Assembly: GCA_015709575.1 (NCBI GenBank)
Contig: CP054190.1
Span: 992,001 to 1,056,000 of the forward strand
Reading direction: 5' to 3'
DNA length: 64,000 bases
Origin: Planctomycetia bacterium
GTDB taxonomy: Bacteria; Planctomycetota; Phycisphaerae; UBA1845; Fen-1342
The translations under genes and the position numbers were made by a program. The notes under the pieces were generated by a model. It searched no databases, had not been told where the DNA came from, and saw only the letters and a program-made list of their open reading frames with translations. Below, piece by piece: positions 35,379 to 43,417 of the stretch (position 1 is the stretch's first letter; the number at the start of each line of letters is the position of its first letter).

Positions 35379-36617
35379 TCAGCGCTTGTCGGCTTGCGGG
35401 GGCAGCAGAAATTGCAGCACGCGGTCGGCGCGAGTCGCCCAGGCGGTCTCGTGGTGGATGGCGCCGGCGGCCTCCTCATAGGCGAGCGACTCACCATCCT
35501 TGAGGCCCTTGGATCGCAGGATTTCCGCCAGCCGGCGGCAATCAGCGACCGCTTGGGTCACTTCGGCGTCCGGGGAGGATCGGCTGCCCTCGGCGGTGCC
35601 GATGTCGAGCCAGATGCGCACGGGGTGCCTGAATTCGTGCGTTTCGACGGCATCGAGGATCTTCCAGCGCGCCCAGCGCAGCGAGGGCGACATGACGGCC
35701 GCGCCGCCGAACACGTCGGGATGCTTCAGGACCGCGTAGAGCGAGACCAGGCCGCCCATGGAGGAGCCGCCGACGAAGGTGTTGGCGCGGTCGGGGAGCG
35801 TGCGATACGCGCGGTCGATGCGCGGCTTGAGAGTTTCGAGAAGAAAGGCGAGATACTTGTCGGCGTCTCCGCCGAACCCGCGATCGGGGTAGGGGCTGTA
35901 TTCCTTCATGCGGTCGGGGGTGTTCGCGATGCCGACGAGAATCGCGCGACGCATCCGGCCGTCGGCCTGGAGACGTGCCGCGGCTTCATCGAGACCCCAC
36001 TCCGCGCCGGCGGCGCTGGTCGTGGCGTCGAACAGGTTCTGGCCATCGTGCAAATAGAGGACGGCGTATCGTTCGGACGGGTTCGCGTCGTAGTTCTCGG
36101 GGAGCCAGACGAAGACGCGCCGCTGATTGCCGAGCTGGGGCGCGTCGACGCCTTCGAGGGTGTCGATCCGCCCGGTGATGCGTGACTCGGTGCGCAGCGG
36201 CTGGCCCGGAATGCTGACGAAGGCGAGTCGGCCGGGGGGATCGGCTTGATCGGCCCAGCGCGCAACGGCATGCAGGACCGTGCGCGGCGGTGTGTCGCGC
36301 GGGATGGCGAGCGTGCGGTTGGACAACTCCCCGCCTTGGGCATCCTTTTCGACGGAGTTCCAGTTTTTGGAGCGGAGGAACTTGTACTCGATCGGCGTGT
36401 CGGTCGGCAGCGAGAGATCCGCGGCGTAGAGGTCATCGGCGAGCTTCCTGATCGCCCGGCCGCCTTCCGGCCAGCCTTCAATGGAAAGCGAGACGTACAA
36501 CTCATCCGTGCCGGCTTCGGGGGCGCAGACGAGCATCCGCACGGCGACATCCGCGGCATTGGCGGAATGGCTCCAAAGCAGTGCGACAATTACGGCCGCA
36601 AGGCGGAGGTTGCGCAT
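35379..36617 (-). CDS. Secreted esterase, enterochelin esterase (Fes/D-family) type
   Basis: 412-residue alpha/beta-hydrolase of the putative-esterase family. A signal peptide (MRNLRLAAVIVALLWSHSAN) precedes a carbohydrate-binding-like N-terminal beta domain (about 25-140). The catalytic domain has YAVLYLHDGQNLFD near 190, and the nucleophile serine in FVGGSSMGGLVSLYAVLKHP (GSSMGG, near 280). A catalytic histidine is likely in AIHHETAWATR near 395. The ATG at 36617 is favoured because GGAG lies 9 bases before it and the signal peptide begins there; ATGs at 36632 and 36635 overlap the acpS stop. Natural substrate is unclear: siderophore, feruloyl ester or acylated sugar. Confidence 0.85.
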   Translation of the reverse strand: MRNLRLAAVIVALLWSHSANAADVAVRMLVCAPEAGTDELYVSLSIEGWPEGGRAIRKLADDLYAADLSLPTDTPIEYKFLRSKNWNSVEKDAQGGELSNRTLAIPRDTPPRTVLHAVARWADQADPPGRLAFVSIPGQPLRTESRITGRIDTLEGVDAPQLGNQRRVFVWLPENYDANPSERYAVLYLHDGQNLFDATTSAAGAEWGLDEAAARLQADGRMRRAILVGIANTPDRMKEYSPYPDRGFGGDADKYLAFLLETLKPRIDRAYRTLPDRANTFVGGSSMGGLVSLYAVLKHPDVFGGAAVMSPSLRWARWKILDAVETHEFRHPVRIWLDIGTAEGSRSSPDAEVTQAVADCRRLAEILRSKGLKDGESLAYEEAAGAIHHETAWATRADRVLQFLLPPQADKR

Positions 36618-36631
36618 CAGACTTTTCTCCA

Positions 36632-37018
36632 TCATGTGTCGGAAACCCCGAGCGCGGACGCGACGGCATAGCCGCCGGCGTGCGACAGAGAGATCAGGAC
36701 ACGGGCAATTCCCATCTCGGCGGCGCGGCGGGCACTCTCGCCGTGAAGCGTGATGACCGGCTTGCCGAGGGCGTCGGGCAGCGTTTCGACGTCGGTCCAC
36801 TGCATGGAGCCGCGCCAGCCGCTGCCGAGTACCTTGAAGACCGCCTCCTTGGCGGCGAAGCGCCCGGCGAGGCGCTCGGCGCGCCCGCGAGCGGAGTCGC
36901 AATAGGCGCGCTCGGCGGGCGTGAAGACGCGCTCCATGAATACATCGCCGTGGCGCTCGCGCAGGCGCTCGACGCGCGAAACGACGACGATGTCCACGCC
37001 GTGTCCGACGATCCGCAT
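36632..37018 (-). CDS. acpS: Holo-[acyl-carrier-protein] synthase
   Basis: Transfers the 4'-phosphopantetheine arm from CoA to apo-ACP in fatty-acid synthesis. 128 residues, standard length. MRIVGHGVDIVVVSRVERL carries the metal-binding aspartate; RFAAKEAVFKVLGSGW carries the catalytic glutamate and lysine; the end is LISLSHAGGYAVASAL. Its stop codon overlaps the ATG-ATG just ahead of the esterase gene, suggesting translational coupling. It is divergent from the GlmU-like gene with a 63-base gap. Confidence 0.95.
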   Translation of the reverse strand: MRIVGHGVDIVVVSRVERLRERHGDVFMERVFTPAERAYCDSARGRAERLAGRFAAKEAVFKVLGSGWRGSMQWTDVETLPDALGKPVITLHGESARRAAEMGIARVLISLSHAGGYAVASALGVSDT

Positions 37019-37081
37019 GAACCGATTGTACGCAAAGCTCCCAGTCGCGCGGCAGGCCGCGGGCCGTTACCATGAGGCGAT

Positions 37082-38353
37082 ATGGCGCAACGTCGCACAT
37101 TGGCGGAAATCGGCGTGGTTCTGTTCGAGGATGGCGCGTTTGAGCGCCTGTTGCCGCTGACGTGGCTGCGCCCAGCGCATGACCTGATGCTGGGGACGCG
37201 CACGCTTGCGGCGCGGTGGCGGCGCGTCGCCGGGACGATTGTGCGGGCGGAACTGGGTGGTTCCACGATCGACGCCGGGGCCTGCGACTCGGGGCCGGAC
37301 GGCGCCGTCGTGCTGGTGAACGGGCGGCTGATTGCGCCGGGCGGGGCAGATTCGTGTATCGCGCCGGCCGCGGGGACGAAGTGGACGCGCGGAGAGGTGG
37401 TGCTGGCGGCGGCTGTGCCGGCGGGTCGGGTGGGGGAGTTGTCGCACGGGATGAGCGGGGTGCAGCGCGTGTGCGCGGCGCTGCGCGAGGCGCCCGCCCC
37501 GGCCGGGTTGGAACTGATCGACCATCCGTGGCAACTCGCGTTGCGGAACGCCGAGCAGATTCGGCGTGATTTCGCCGCTTTTTATCGAGCGGAGCTGTCA
37601 GGGCGGGTGCGGGCCGGAGCACACCTGGTCGCGACGGAGCGGATTTTCGTGGGGGCGGACGCGGACATCCGGCCCGGGGCGGTGCTGGACGCGGAGGCGG
37701 GGCCGGTGATCGTGGAGCGTGGGGCGCTGGTGCAGTCGAACGCGGTGCTGGAAGGCCCCTGTTTTGTGGGCGCGGGGTCGATTGTCCGGGCGGGTGCGTC
37801 CATTCGAGAAGGCACGACGATCGGGCCGGTGTGCAAGGTGGGCGGGGAGGTCGAGGCCAGCATTCTGCACGGGTATGCGAACAAGCAGCACGATGGCTTC
37901 CTGGGGCACAGCTATGTCTGCCCGTGGGTGAATCTCGGAGCGGACACAGTGACGAGCGACCTGAAGAACACCTACGGCACGATTCGCGTGTTTCTGAACG
38001 GCGTCGGTGTCGAAACGGGCGAGCGGTTTGTGGGGTCGATCATCGGGGATCACGCCAAGGCTGGTATCGGCACGATCCTGCCGACGGGCTGCGTGGTCGG
38101 CGTGGCCGCGAACATCTTCACGCCCGGGTCGGTTCCGAAATTCGTGCCCTCTTTCTCGTGGGTGACGGACGCGGGCGTCGCGCCGTTTCGAGTGGACAAG
38201 GCAATCGAGATCGCGCGAACGGTCATGGCGCGGCGGCGCGTCGAGCTCAGCGCGCTGGAGGCAGAGCGGTTGGCGCGGGTGTGTGAGGATGCGCGTCGGG
38301 TGGAAGCTGGCGGCTGGGATTCGTTGCAGGGGGCCAGCGGTGGCGGATCGTAG
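37082..38353 (+). CDS. GlmU-like sugar nucleotidyltransferase/acetyltransferase (alternative GlmU type)
   Basis: 423 residues. The N-terminal nucleotidyltransferase-like domain begins IGVVLFEDGAFERLLPLTWLRPA; the start differs from the classical LAAGxGTRM. Around residue 180 a left-handed beta-helix of hexapeptide repeats begins (IFVGADADIRPGAVLDAE, FVGAGSIVRAGASIREGTTI). It contains SILHGYANKQHDGFLGHSYV and CPWVNLGADTVTSDLKNTYG. This pattern matches the alternative GlmU family first noted in Bacteroidetes, which would make UDP-GlcNAc. It fits with MurA in the window. It runs toward mobA on the same strand. Confidence 0.85.
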   Translation: MAQRRTLAEIGVVLFEDGAFERLLPLTWLRPAHDLMLGTRTLAARWRRVAGTIVRAELGGSTIDAGACDSGPDGAVVLVNGRLIAPGGADSCIAPAAGTKWTRGEVVLAAAVPAGRVGELSHGMSGVQRVCAALREAPAPAGLELIDHPWQLALRNAEQIRRDFAAFYRAELSGRVRAGAHLVATERIFVGADADIRPGAVLDAEAGPVIVERGALVQSNAVLEGPCFVGAGSIVRAGASIREGTTIGPVCKVGGEVEASILHGYANKQHDGFLGHSYVCPWVNLGADTVTSDLKNTYGTIRVFLNGVGVETGERFVGSIIGDHAKAGIGTILPTGCVVGVAANIFTPGSVPKFVPSFSWVTDAGVAPFRVDKAIEIARTVMARRRVELSALEAERLARVCEDARRVEAGGWDSLQGASGGGS

Positions 38354-38395
38354 TCATCTTGGTCGGTGCAGTAGCGAGGGGAGTCGCCGAGGTCC

Positions 38396-39007
38396 ATGAA
38401 CAGTCACGGGAGGGGTACGTGCCTCGCCCCGCTTCGAGCGGCGGTGCTGATCGGTGGACAAAGCCGACGGATGGGCGAGCCTAAACACCTCCTGCAGATC
38501 GCCGGCCGTACGTTTCTAGAGCGAATCGTTGGCGCGCTGGAATCGAACGGGATTCCAGTCGCCGTGAGCGGTTCGGGCGAAATTCCGTCCGCATTGAAAG
38601 CGATCGAGAGAGTGCCGGACGCACCCGGCGTTGAGGGGACGCTGTCGGGGATCGTGGGGGCGCTGACGCATGACCGCCAATCTGCGTGGCTGATCGTACC
38701 TTGCGATGTGCCGTTGCTTGGCGCTGCGGCGATTGAGTGGCTGATTGCTCAGCGTGAAGCGGGCGCTGTGGCGCTGATGGGCCGGTTGCGCGCGGATGAG
38801 TTGGAGCCGCTGCCCGGCGTGTATGAACCAGGCGCGCTGACGGCGGTGGTGCAACTTGCGCGAGAAGGTCGCGCGCTGCGGGACTTGCGCACGATGTCGC
38901 GCGTGAGCGCTGCCTGGATCCCGGTCACGTTGCGCGAGGGATGGCGGAACATAAATCTTCGGGAAGACTTGCGCGATTTGGGCGGCGGCGGAACGTTGTC
39001 CAGATGA
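38396..39007 (+). CDS. mobA: Molybdenum cofactor guanylyltransferase
   Basis: 203-residue nucleotidyltransferase that attaches GMP to molybdopterin. The loop LIGGQSRRMGEPKHLLQIAG (about 18-37) is the MobA signature GGxSxRMG-x-x-K; EGTLSGIVGALTH and LIVPCDVPLLG (Mg-binding aspartate) follow, and the protein ends RNINLREDL, near the family NxNTPEDL. GTP as substrate fits best, although the related MocA uses CTP. It begins 42 bases after the GlmU-like gene. No other molybdopterin genes are visible. Its 3' end abuts the tandem promoter region of the next gene. Confidence 0.85.
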   Translation: MNSHGRGTCLAPLRAAVLIGGQSRRMGEPKHLLQIAGRTFLERIVGALESNGIPVAVSGSGEIPSALKAIERVPDAPGVEGTLSGIVGALTHDRQSAWLIVPCDVPLLGAAAIEWLIAQREAGAVALMGRLRADELEPLPGVYEPGALTAVVQLAREGRALRDLRTMSRVSAAWIPVTLREGWRNINLREDLRDLGGGGTLSR

Positions 39008-39021
39008 GTTGCAGGGCTGTT

Positions 39022-39049
39022 TTGAGAGCGGCGGTTGATCCGATATAAG
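39022..39049 (+). promoter_or_regulatory. Candidate promoter P1 (TTGAGA-N16-TATAAG)
   Basis: Each hexamer differs from the sigma-70 consensus at one base; spacing 16. It starts 15 bases after the mobA stop. Confidence 0.5.
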
Positions 39050-39090
39050 TTCTTTTCTTGGATGTAGTTGCGGGGCGTTTTTATGAGGGC

Positions 39091-39118
39091 CTGAGCGGAT
39101 CGATGTGCGAGTTATGAT
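39091..39118 (+). promoter_or_regulatory. Candidate promoter P2 (CTGAGC-N16-TATGAT)
   Basis: Good -10 (TATGAT, one mismatch) but poor -35. It lies in the second copy of the imperfect direct repeat, its -10 being 69 bases after that of P1. Confidence 0.35.
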
Positions 39119-39160
39119 CGGTCGGCTTCCGCAAAAAAATCGAATTCGCCGGCGCAAAGC

Positions 39161-39189
39161 TTGAACCGCTCCCGAGAATGTGTTAGCAT
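39161..39189 (+). promoter_or_regulatory. Candidate promoter P3 (TTGAAC-N17-TAGCAT, extended -10)
   Basis: Spacing is exactly 17 and the -10 is preceded by TGT, giving an extended -10 (TGTTAGCAT). A run of seven A at 39132-39138 lies where an UP element would be. Its -10 is 71 bases after that of P2. Confidence 0.5.
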
Positions 39190-39598
39190 CCGCGTCGGAT
39201 CGTTGAGGCCTTCGGTGTGAATGAGGGTTGCACCGGAGGCGGCTTAGAGCGAAATGAAGCGAGGGCCACGGAAAGGAGCCTGTGAGTCACGAGTGCCTGA
39301 TGGCGCTCGTTGAGGACTCCAGTTTGGCGCGGATGGGTGGGGTTCTCTGAAAACGGCTCGCGGGCGTCCGTTGCAGGTCTTGGTTCTCGCGAAAAAAACA
39401 TGGATGCCGCCGACGACCCGGAGAGGTCGCCGCGGCGCCGCAGAGCTTAGGAAGCTGGAACGCGCTAGAAAGGAGGGCGCCAGCGGGGGAACAGCAGCGT
39501 CTATTGCGACCTGACAGGTCTGCCGCGCTGCGCGGCTTGCTCGCGCCGCGGCCCGAGTTGTGTGCACTTTGCGATTTCGTATCACCGGAGGACAGACA

Positions 39599-40804
39599 GT
39601 GTTTCGAAGCAACATGGTGAAGATGGTTCTCGGCGGCCTCGTGGCTGCCGGGGCTGCCACCGCGGTCGCGCAGGACTACCGAGTCAGCGCGAGCAAGAAG
39701 GGCAGCCTGCTGATCTACTCGAACGTTGAAGTGAAGTGGAACGCCGCCGGCGCGATCATTCAGGACACCTTTATCGAGATGTCCAATGACTATCCCGCCT
39801 CGGTCGCGGTCCAGCTCTACTTCGTGAACGGCGACGCGCCGACGGCGACGGAGCCGGGTTGGAACTGGCTGGACAACATCATCCAGCTGACGCAGGATGA
39901 GCCGTCCTACTGGTCGGCCGCCAGCGGTCTGCCGAAGGGCGTGTCGCCGTGGTCCGCTCTGGACCCGGGCAACCCGCCGGGCCGTCCGGATCCGGACGAG
40001 CCGGGCGTTCGCACGCTGCGCGGCTTCATTTACGGCTGGGCGGTCGACGCTCAGGACCGTCAGATCCGTTGGAATCACCTGACGGGCAAGGCCACGATCG
40101 TCAACTACGCGGACAGCTCCGCTGTTGAGTACGCGGCCTACGCGTTCCAGGCTTACGCCGCGAACCACGGCGACCGCGTCGGCTATGCCGGTCACCTCAA
40201 GCTGAACGGTCTTGAGTATGACTACGGCTTCGCCCAGCTGCTGATCGACTTCTTCGCGGCCGGCTCGGTCGCGCTGTCGGGCGGCGGCAACGTCGTCGGC
40301 GTGGACACCGACCTGACCCTGCACCCGGTCAGCGCGGACCTGCGTCAGGACGGCGACGGCCCGGTCATCACGAAGGCCAAGTTCGACATCTGGAACGAGA
40401 ACGAGGTTCGCTTCTCGAACACCGAGAAGTGCATTTCGTGCTGGGACCAGCAGCTGCTGAGCGTCTACTCGTCGCTCCCGAACCACTTCCTGCTCGTCAA
40501 CCTGCAGACGCAGAAGGGCAAGGCCCGCGTCGACGGCGTGACCAGCACGGTGGTCTGCGGCGAATACAGCATCAACGCGTCGCTGCTCGGCGTCGCCATC
40601 CGTCAGCTGTCGTTCAACGCCGGCCAGCAGAAGGCCTTGGCGGGCGGCAACCTGGTCGGCCAGGGCACCGAGTCGGCCGACATCCGCTACGACGTCATCA
40701 CCCCCCCGGGTGAGACGCGCGAGGCGGGCAGCAACTTCGGCGCGCAGAACAGCGCGATCGAGCGTGAGCTGACGACCGAGTCGATCAAGAACCTCAAGAA
40801 GTAA
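39599..40804 (+). CDS. Abundant-looking secreted protein, function unknown
   Basis: 401 residues. GTG 39599 has GGAGGA eight bases upstream and opens a signal peptide (about 1-25, MVLGGLVAAGAATAVAQ, cleavage near AVAQ-DY). The mature part is acidic and rich in Trp, Tyr, Asn and Asp, without long hydrophobic segments. It reads YRVSASKKGSLLIYSNVEVK, then DTFIEMSNDYPASVAVQLYF, and later has four cysteines including KCISCWDQQ. Codons are strikingly uniform (CTG, AAG, GAC, AAC, CGT/CGC, GGC), unlike neighbouring genes, suggesting high expression. It is flanked by tandem candidate promoters and a strong terminator, a single-gene unit. I do not recognise a family; a surface or envelope protein is possible. 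Confidence 0.8.
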   Translation: MFRSNMVKMVLGGLVAAGAATAVAQDYRVSASKKGSLLIYSNVEVKWNAAGAIIQDTFIEMSNDYPASVAVQLYFVNGDAPTATEPGWNWLDNIIQLTQDEPSYWSAASGLPKGVSPWSALDPGNPPGRPDPDEPGVRTLRGFIYGWAVDAQDRQIRWNHLTGKATIVNYADSSAVEYAAYAFQAYAANHGDRVGYAGHLKLNGLEYDYGFAQLLIDFFAAGSVALSGGGNVVGVDTDLTLHPVSADLRQDGDGPVITKAKFDIWNENEVRFSNTEKCISCWDQQLLSVYSSLPNHFLLVNLQTQKGKARVDGVTSTVVCGEYSINASLLGVAIRQLSFNAGQQKALAGGNLVGQGTESADIRYDVITPPGETREAGSNFGAQNSAIERELTTESIKNLKK

Positions 40805-40835
40805 ATTCGAGAGGCTTTGACAGACTGATCGCTCC

Positions 40836-40876
40836 GCGGAGCCCGTCACGAGAGTGGCGGGCTCCGCTCTTTTCTT
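40836..40876 (+). terminator. Strong intrinsic terminator
   Basis: A 10-bp perfect stem, GCGGAGCCCG (40836-40845) with CGGGCTCCGC (40858-40867), and a 12-base loop, followed by TCTTTTCTT. It lies 31 bases after the stop of the secreted-protein gene. Confidence 0.9.
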
Positions 40877-40942
40877 CAGTGCGCCGCGCGCTGGTCCAGG
40901 GCCGCCACCGGCGCTACACTCGGCGGTTGGGAGCGCACCTTC

Positions 40943-41863
40943 ATGCCGATTCATTTCGCCGACCGACTCGCCGCGGCGATCGACCGCAAGCGTACGCCTG
41001 CCGTCGTCGGGATCGACCCCGTGGTCGAACGACTTCCGGAGTCGATGCGTGGTCGCGATCCCGATCCGCAGGCCGGAGCGGCGGCGATCGAAAAATTCAG
41101 CGCCGCGGTCATTGAGCGAGTCGCGCCGCTGGTGCCGGCGGTGAAGATCAACTCCGGCTTTTTCGAGGTGTATCACGAGCATGGCGTGGCCGCGTACTAC
41201 CGGCTCGTGGCGCTGGCGCATTCCTGCGGGTTGCTGGTAATCGGCGACGTGAAACGCGGCGACATCGGCTCGACGGCGGCGTTGTACGCGCGCGGACACC
41301 TGACAGCCGCCGGTGACGAACGCCGGATTCCGGACGCGGTCACCATCGGGGGTTACCTGGGGCGAAGCGGGGTGGACGAGTTCGTGCGCGCTGCGCGCAT
41401 CAGCGGGCGCGGGGTCTACGTTCTGGTTCGGCCATCCGATCCCACGGCGGACGTGATCCACGAATTCGGTGAGTCGCGCAGGCTGTACCAACACTTGGCG
41501 CAGCTCGTTTCGGAATGGGGCGATGCGACGGAGTTGCGCGGCGCATGCGGGCTGTCGCTGGTCGGCGCCGTGGTCGGGCCGAAGGACGCCGCGGGAACGG
41601 CCGCGCTGCGGGCCATGATGCCGCATACGCCGTGGCTGGTGCCGGGGTACGGCGCCCAAGGAGCGGCGGCTGCTGCGACCCGCGCGTGTTTCCTGCCGGG
41701 CGGTACGGGGGCGGTGATCAATGCCTCGCGATCCGTGATTTACGCATACGAGGATCCGCGCCACATGGTGCGCGGAGCGGCGTGGGAAGACTGCGTGGTC
41801 GCGGCGTGTCGCGAGTTCGCGGCGGAGGCCGCGGCACTGGCCGGGATATCGGGAGCCGGTTGA
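40943..41863 (+). CDS. pyrF: Orotidine-5'-phosphate decarboxylase (type 2)
   Basis: Last step of UMP synthesis. 306 residues, the length of the subfamily-2 enzyme. The N-terminus has FADRLAAAIDRKRTPAVVGI and DP, the active-site tetrad lies in VIGDVKRGDIGSTAALY (DxKxxD, near residue 92), and the phosphate-binding end has TPWLVPGYGAQGA. VKINSGFFEVYHEHG near 70 is also typical. ATG 40943 is unambiguous. The gene stands alone after the terminator of the secreted protein and converges on the UbiA-type gene. Confidence 0.95.
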   Translation: MPIHFADRLAAAIDRKRTPAVVGIDPVVERLPESMRGRDPDPQAGAAAIEKFSAAVIERVAPLVPAVKINSGFFEVYHEHGVAAYYRLVALAHSCGLLVIGDVKRGDIGSTAALYARGHLTAAGDERRIPDAVTIGGYLGRSGVDEFVRAARISGRGVYVLVRPSDPTADVIHEFGESRRLYQHLAQLVSEWGDATELRGACGLSLVGAVVGPKDAAGTAALRAMMPHTPWLVPGYGAQGAAAAATRACFLPGGTGAVINASRSVIYAYEDPRHMVRGAAWEDCVVAACREFAAEAAALAGISGAG

Positions 41864-41917
41864 CGGCGCTGGTCGGCGACGCCCACACCGCGGGACGGAG
41901 AGGAGGGCGCGGGGGCA

Positions 41918-42844
41918 TCAGTTGGCGGGTGGCACGTCGGCGAGCTTGCGGAGCCAGGCGGCGATTTTCGTCCCGTGATACACGACCGCCCAGGCGCAAA
42001 TCCCCCATAGCAACACCGCAGCCTGGAATGGGCGATCGCGGGTGACAACCTCGGTGGGTCCGTCCACGCGACCGTGTTCGACCAGCAGCGCGAAGCGGAA
42101 AATGGCGAATACGACCAGCGGGGTGAGGTACATCAGGTAGTTGGTGCCGAAATAGCCGACGGTGCGGGCGTCTACGGCGTAGAGCACATAGCTCATGACG
42201 GCGATGCCGGCGGTGACCGTCGTCATGTGGTTCAGCAGGTCGGGGGTGTACACCAGCAGCGTGCGGCGATGCGCGCCGGCGTCGGTGCCGCCGGTTCCGT
42301 TGAGGGCCGCCAGCTCGCAACGGCGCTTCGAGAACCCCATGAACAGGCAGAGCGTGAAGGTGCAGACGACCAGCCAGTGCGAGATTTCGACGTGCACGAG
42401 CACCGCGCCGGCGATCGCGCGGAGCACGAAGCCGACGCCGATGGTGATGACGTCGAGCAGGGCGACATGCTTGAAGCTGAAGGTGTAGAAGAGCTGCAGC
42501 ACGAGATAGGTGATGGCGCAGAGAAAGAAACCGCGGTCGAGCAGCCAGCTCCCACCCAGTGAGACCGCCAGCAGGCCCGCGATGAGCATGGTGGCGGCCG
42601 GAATGCTGACCGCGCCGCTGGCCAGCGGGCGGAGGCGCTTGCGCGGATGCAGGCGGTCCTCCTCGCGGTCGTGCACGTCGTTCATGACGTACACGGCGCT
42701 GCTGACCAGCGAGAGCAGCACGAAGCCCAGCAGCGCGTCCGTCACGCTGGGCAGGTGATCGAGCTTTCGCCCGAATACCAGCCCGGCAAAGACAAAGACG
42801 TTCTTGACCCACTGCTGCGGGCGCATGAGCCGCAGGTACGCCAC
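41918..42844 (-). CDS. UbiA-family prenyltransferase, decaprenyl-phosphate phosphoribosyltransferase-like
   Basis: 308-residue polytopic membrane enzyme. LRLMRPQQWVKNVFVFAGLV opens it, followed by the metal-binding NDVHDREEDRLHPRKRLRPL (NDxxDxxxD, about residues 54-62). A second aspartate-containing loop (VYTPDLLNHMTTVTAG) lies beyond 200. LRPxQWxKN and HPxKxxRPxASG are typical of the DPPR-synthase group, which attaches 5-phosphoribose to polyprenyl phosphate. I use the GTG at 42844 because GGGAG lies 6 bases upstream and the length fits the family. The longer frame to ATG 43027 overlaps the start of the divergent gene and its first 60 residues look non-coding. Confidence 0.85.
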   Translation of the reverse strand: MAYLRLMRPQQWVKNVFVFAGLVFGRKLDHLPSVTDALLGFVLLSLVSSAVYVMNDVHDREEDRLHPRKRLRPLASGAVSIPAATMLIAGLLAVSLGGSWLLDRGFFLCAITYLVLQLFYTFSFKHVALLDVITIGVGFVLRAIAGAVLVHVEISHWLVVCTFTLCLFMGFSKRRCELAALNGTGGTDAGAHRRTLLVYTPDLLNHMTTVTAGIAVMSYVLYAVDARTVGYFGTNYLMYLTPLVVFAIFRFALLVEHGRVDGPTEVVTRDRPFQAAVLLWGICAWAVVYHGTKIAAWLRKLADVPPAN

Positions 42845-43025
42845 GCACTGCTCCCGGGCCGCCGGCGATCCGGACGAACGCCGGAGCCGCCGCGACCGGC
42901 GGATTGTGCGGTCCGCTGCGCCGGCGGTCAATTTTCGGACCGGAGATGCGCGACGAAACCATGCCGCGCCGCGAGCCGATCCAGACGGTAGCGCCGCGGA
43001 TTCGCGGCCGCGGGAGAGCTGCGCC

Positions 43026-43328
43026 ATGCTGGTCGCGGGACTGATTGCGGCGGGGATGATCGTGCTGCTGGTGGCCCGGTTGCGCGCGGTCGCCGAGCCG
43101 GCGCGCTCGCCGGCGATTGAGAGCTACCGCGAGCAGGTCGAGGCGCAGCGGGACGTGCTGACACTGCCGGTTCCGCGGGATGTCTCACGGTTGGTGCGAA
43201 GCGGACAGCGCGAAGCAGCGCTGGCGCGATTGCGCGAGGTAGAGCCGCGGCTGTCGGCCCGGACGGCGTCCGCGATCATCAGCCATATGTCGGCGTCGCT
43301 GGCGGCCGGGAGCGGCCCGAAGCGCTGA
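43026..43328 (+). CDS. Small single-pass membrane protein
   Basis: 100 residues. An N-terminal hydrophobic helix (about 2-19, LVAGLIAAGMIVLLVARL) is followed by a charged helical region, SYREQVEAQRDVLTLPVPRD then LVRSGQREAALARLREVEPR, resembling one half of a TPR hairpin. No family recognised. The ATG at 43026 overlaps the alternative ATG (43027) of the divergent UbiA-type gene, one reason to shorten that gene. It precedes the TPR gene on the same strand. Confidence 0.6.
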   Translation: MLVAGLIAAGMIVLLVARLRAVAEPARSPAIESYREQVEAQRDVLTLPVPRDVSRLVRSGQREAALARLREVEPRLSARTASAIISHMSASLAAGSGPKR

Positions 43329-43417
43329 TCCTGCGCGAGTGGCGCAACTCCCGCGCAGCACGGTCGGCGGGCTTGCCATGCGGCGCGATCGGCGACGATC
43401 TTGGGGAGGTGAGCCGC

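Larger units (their letters stand above)
39008..39598 (+). other. Long intergenic/leader region upstream of the abundant secreted protein
   Basis: 591 bases without a supported gene. The first 190 bases are AT-richer than the surroundings and carry three candidate promoters about 70 bases apart. Two related direct-repeat copies (about 39005-39043 and 39065-39103) start with AGTTGC and end with GATCCGAT/GATCGAT. If the last promoter is used, the mRNA leader is about 400 bases. Short frames in it, such as 39254-39313 and 39282-39350 (GTG with GGAG only 3 bases upstream), could be leader peptides, but support is poor. Confidence 0.55.

Noticed and set aside
36618..37622. Long N-terminal extension of the esterase frame
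   Set aside because: Runs through acpS in another frame and the start of the GlmU-like gene; the signal peptide and ribosome-binding site fix the start at 36617.
39254..39350. Short leader ORFs (19 and 22 codons)
   Set aside because: Overlapping, with poor ribosome-binding site spacing and no conserved feature; not annotated as genes.
39287..41764. 825-codon minus-strand frame
   Set aside because: Runs antisense across the codon-biased secreted gene, its terminator and pyrF, all well supported on the plus strand.
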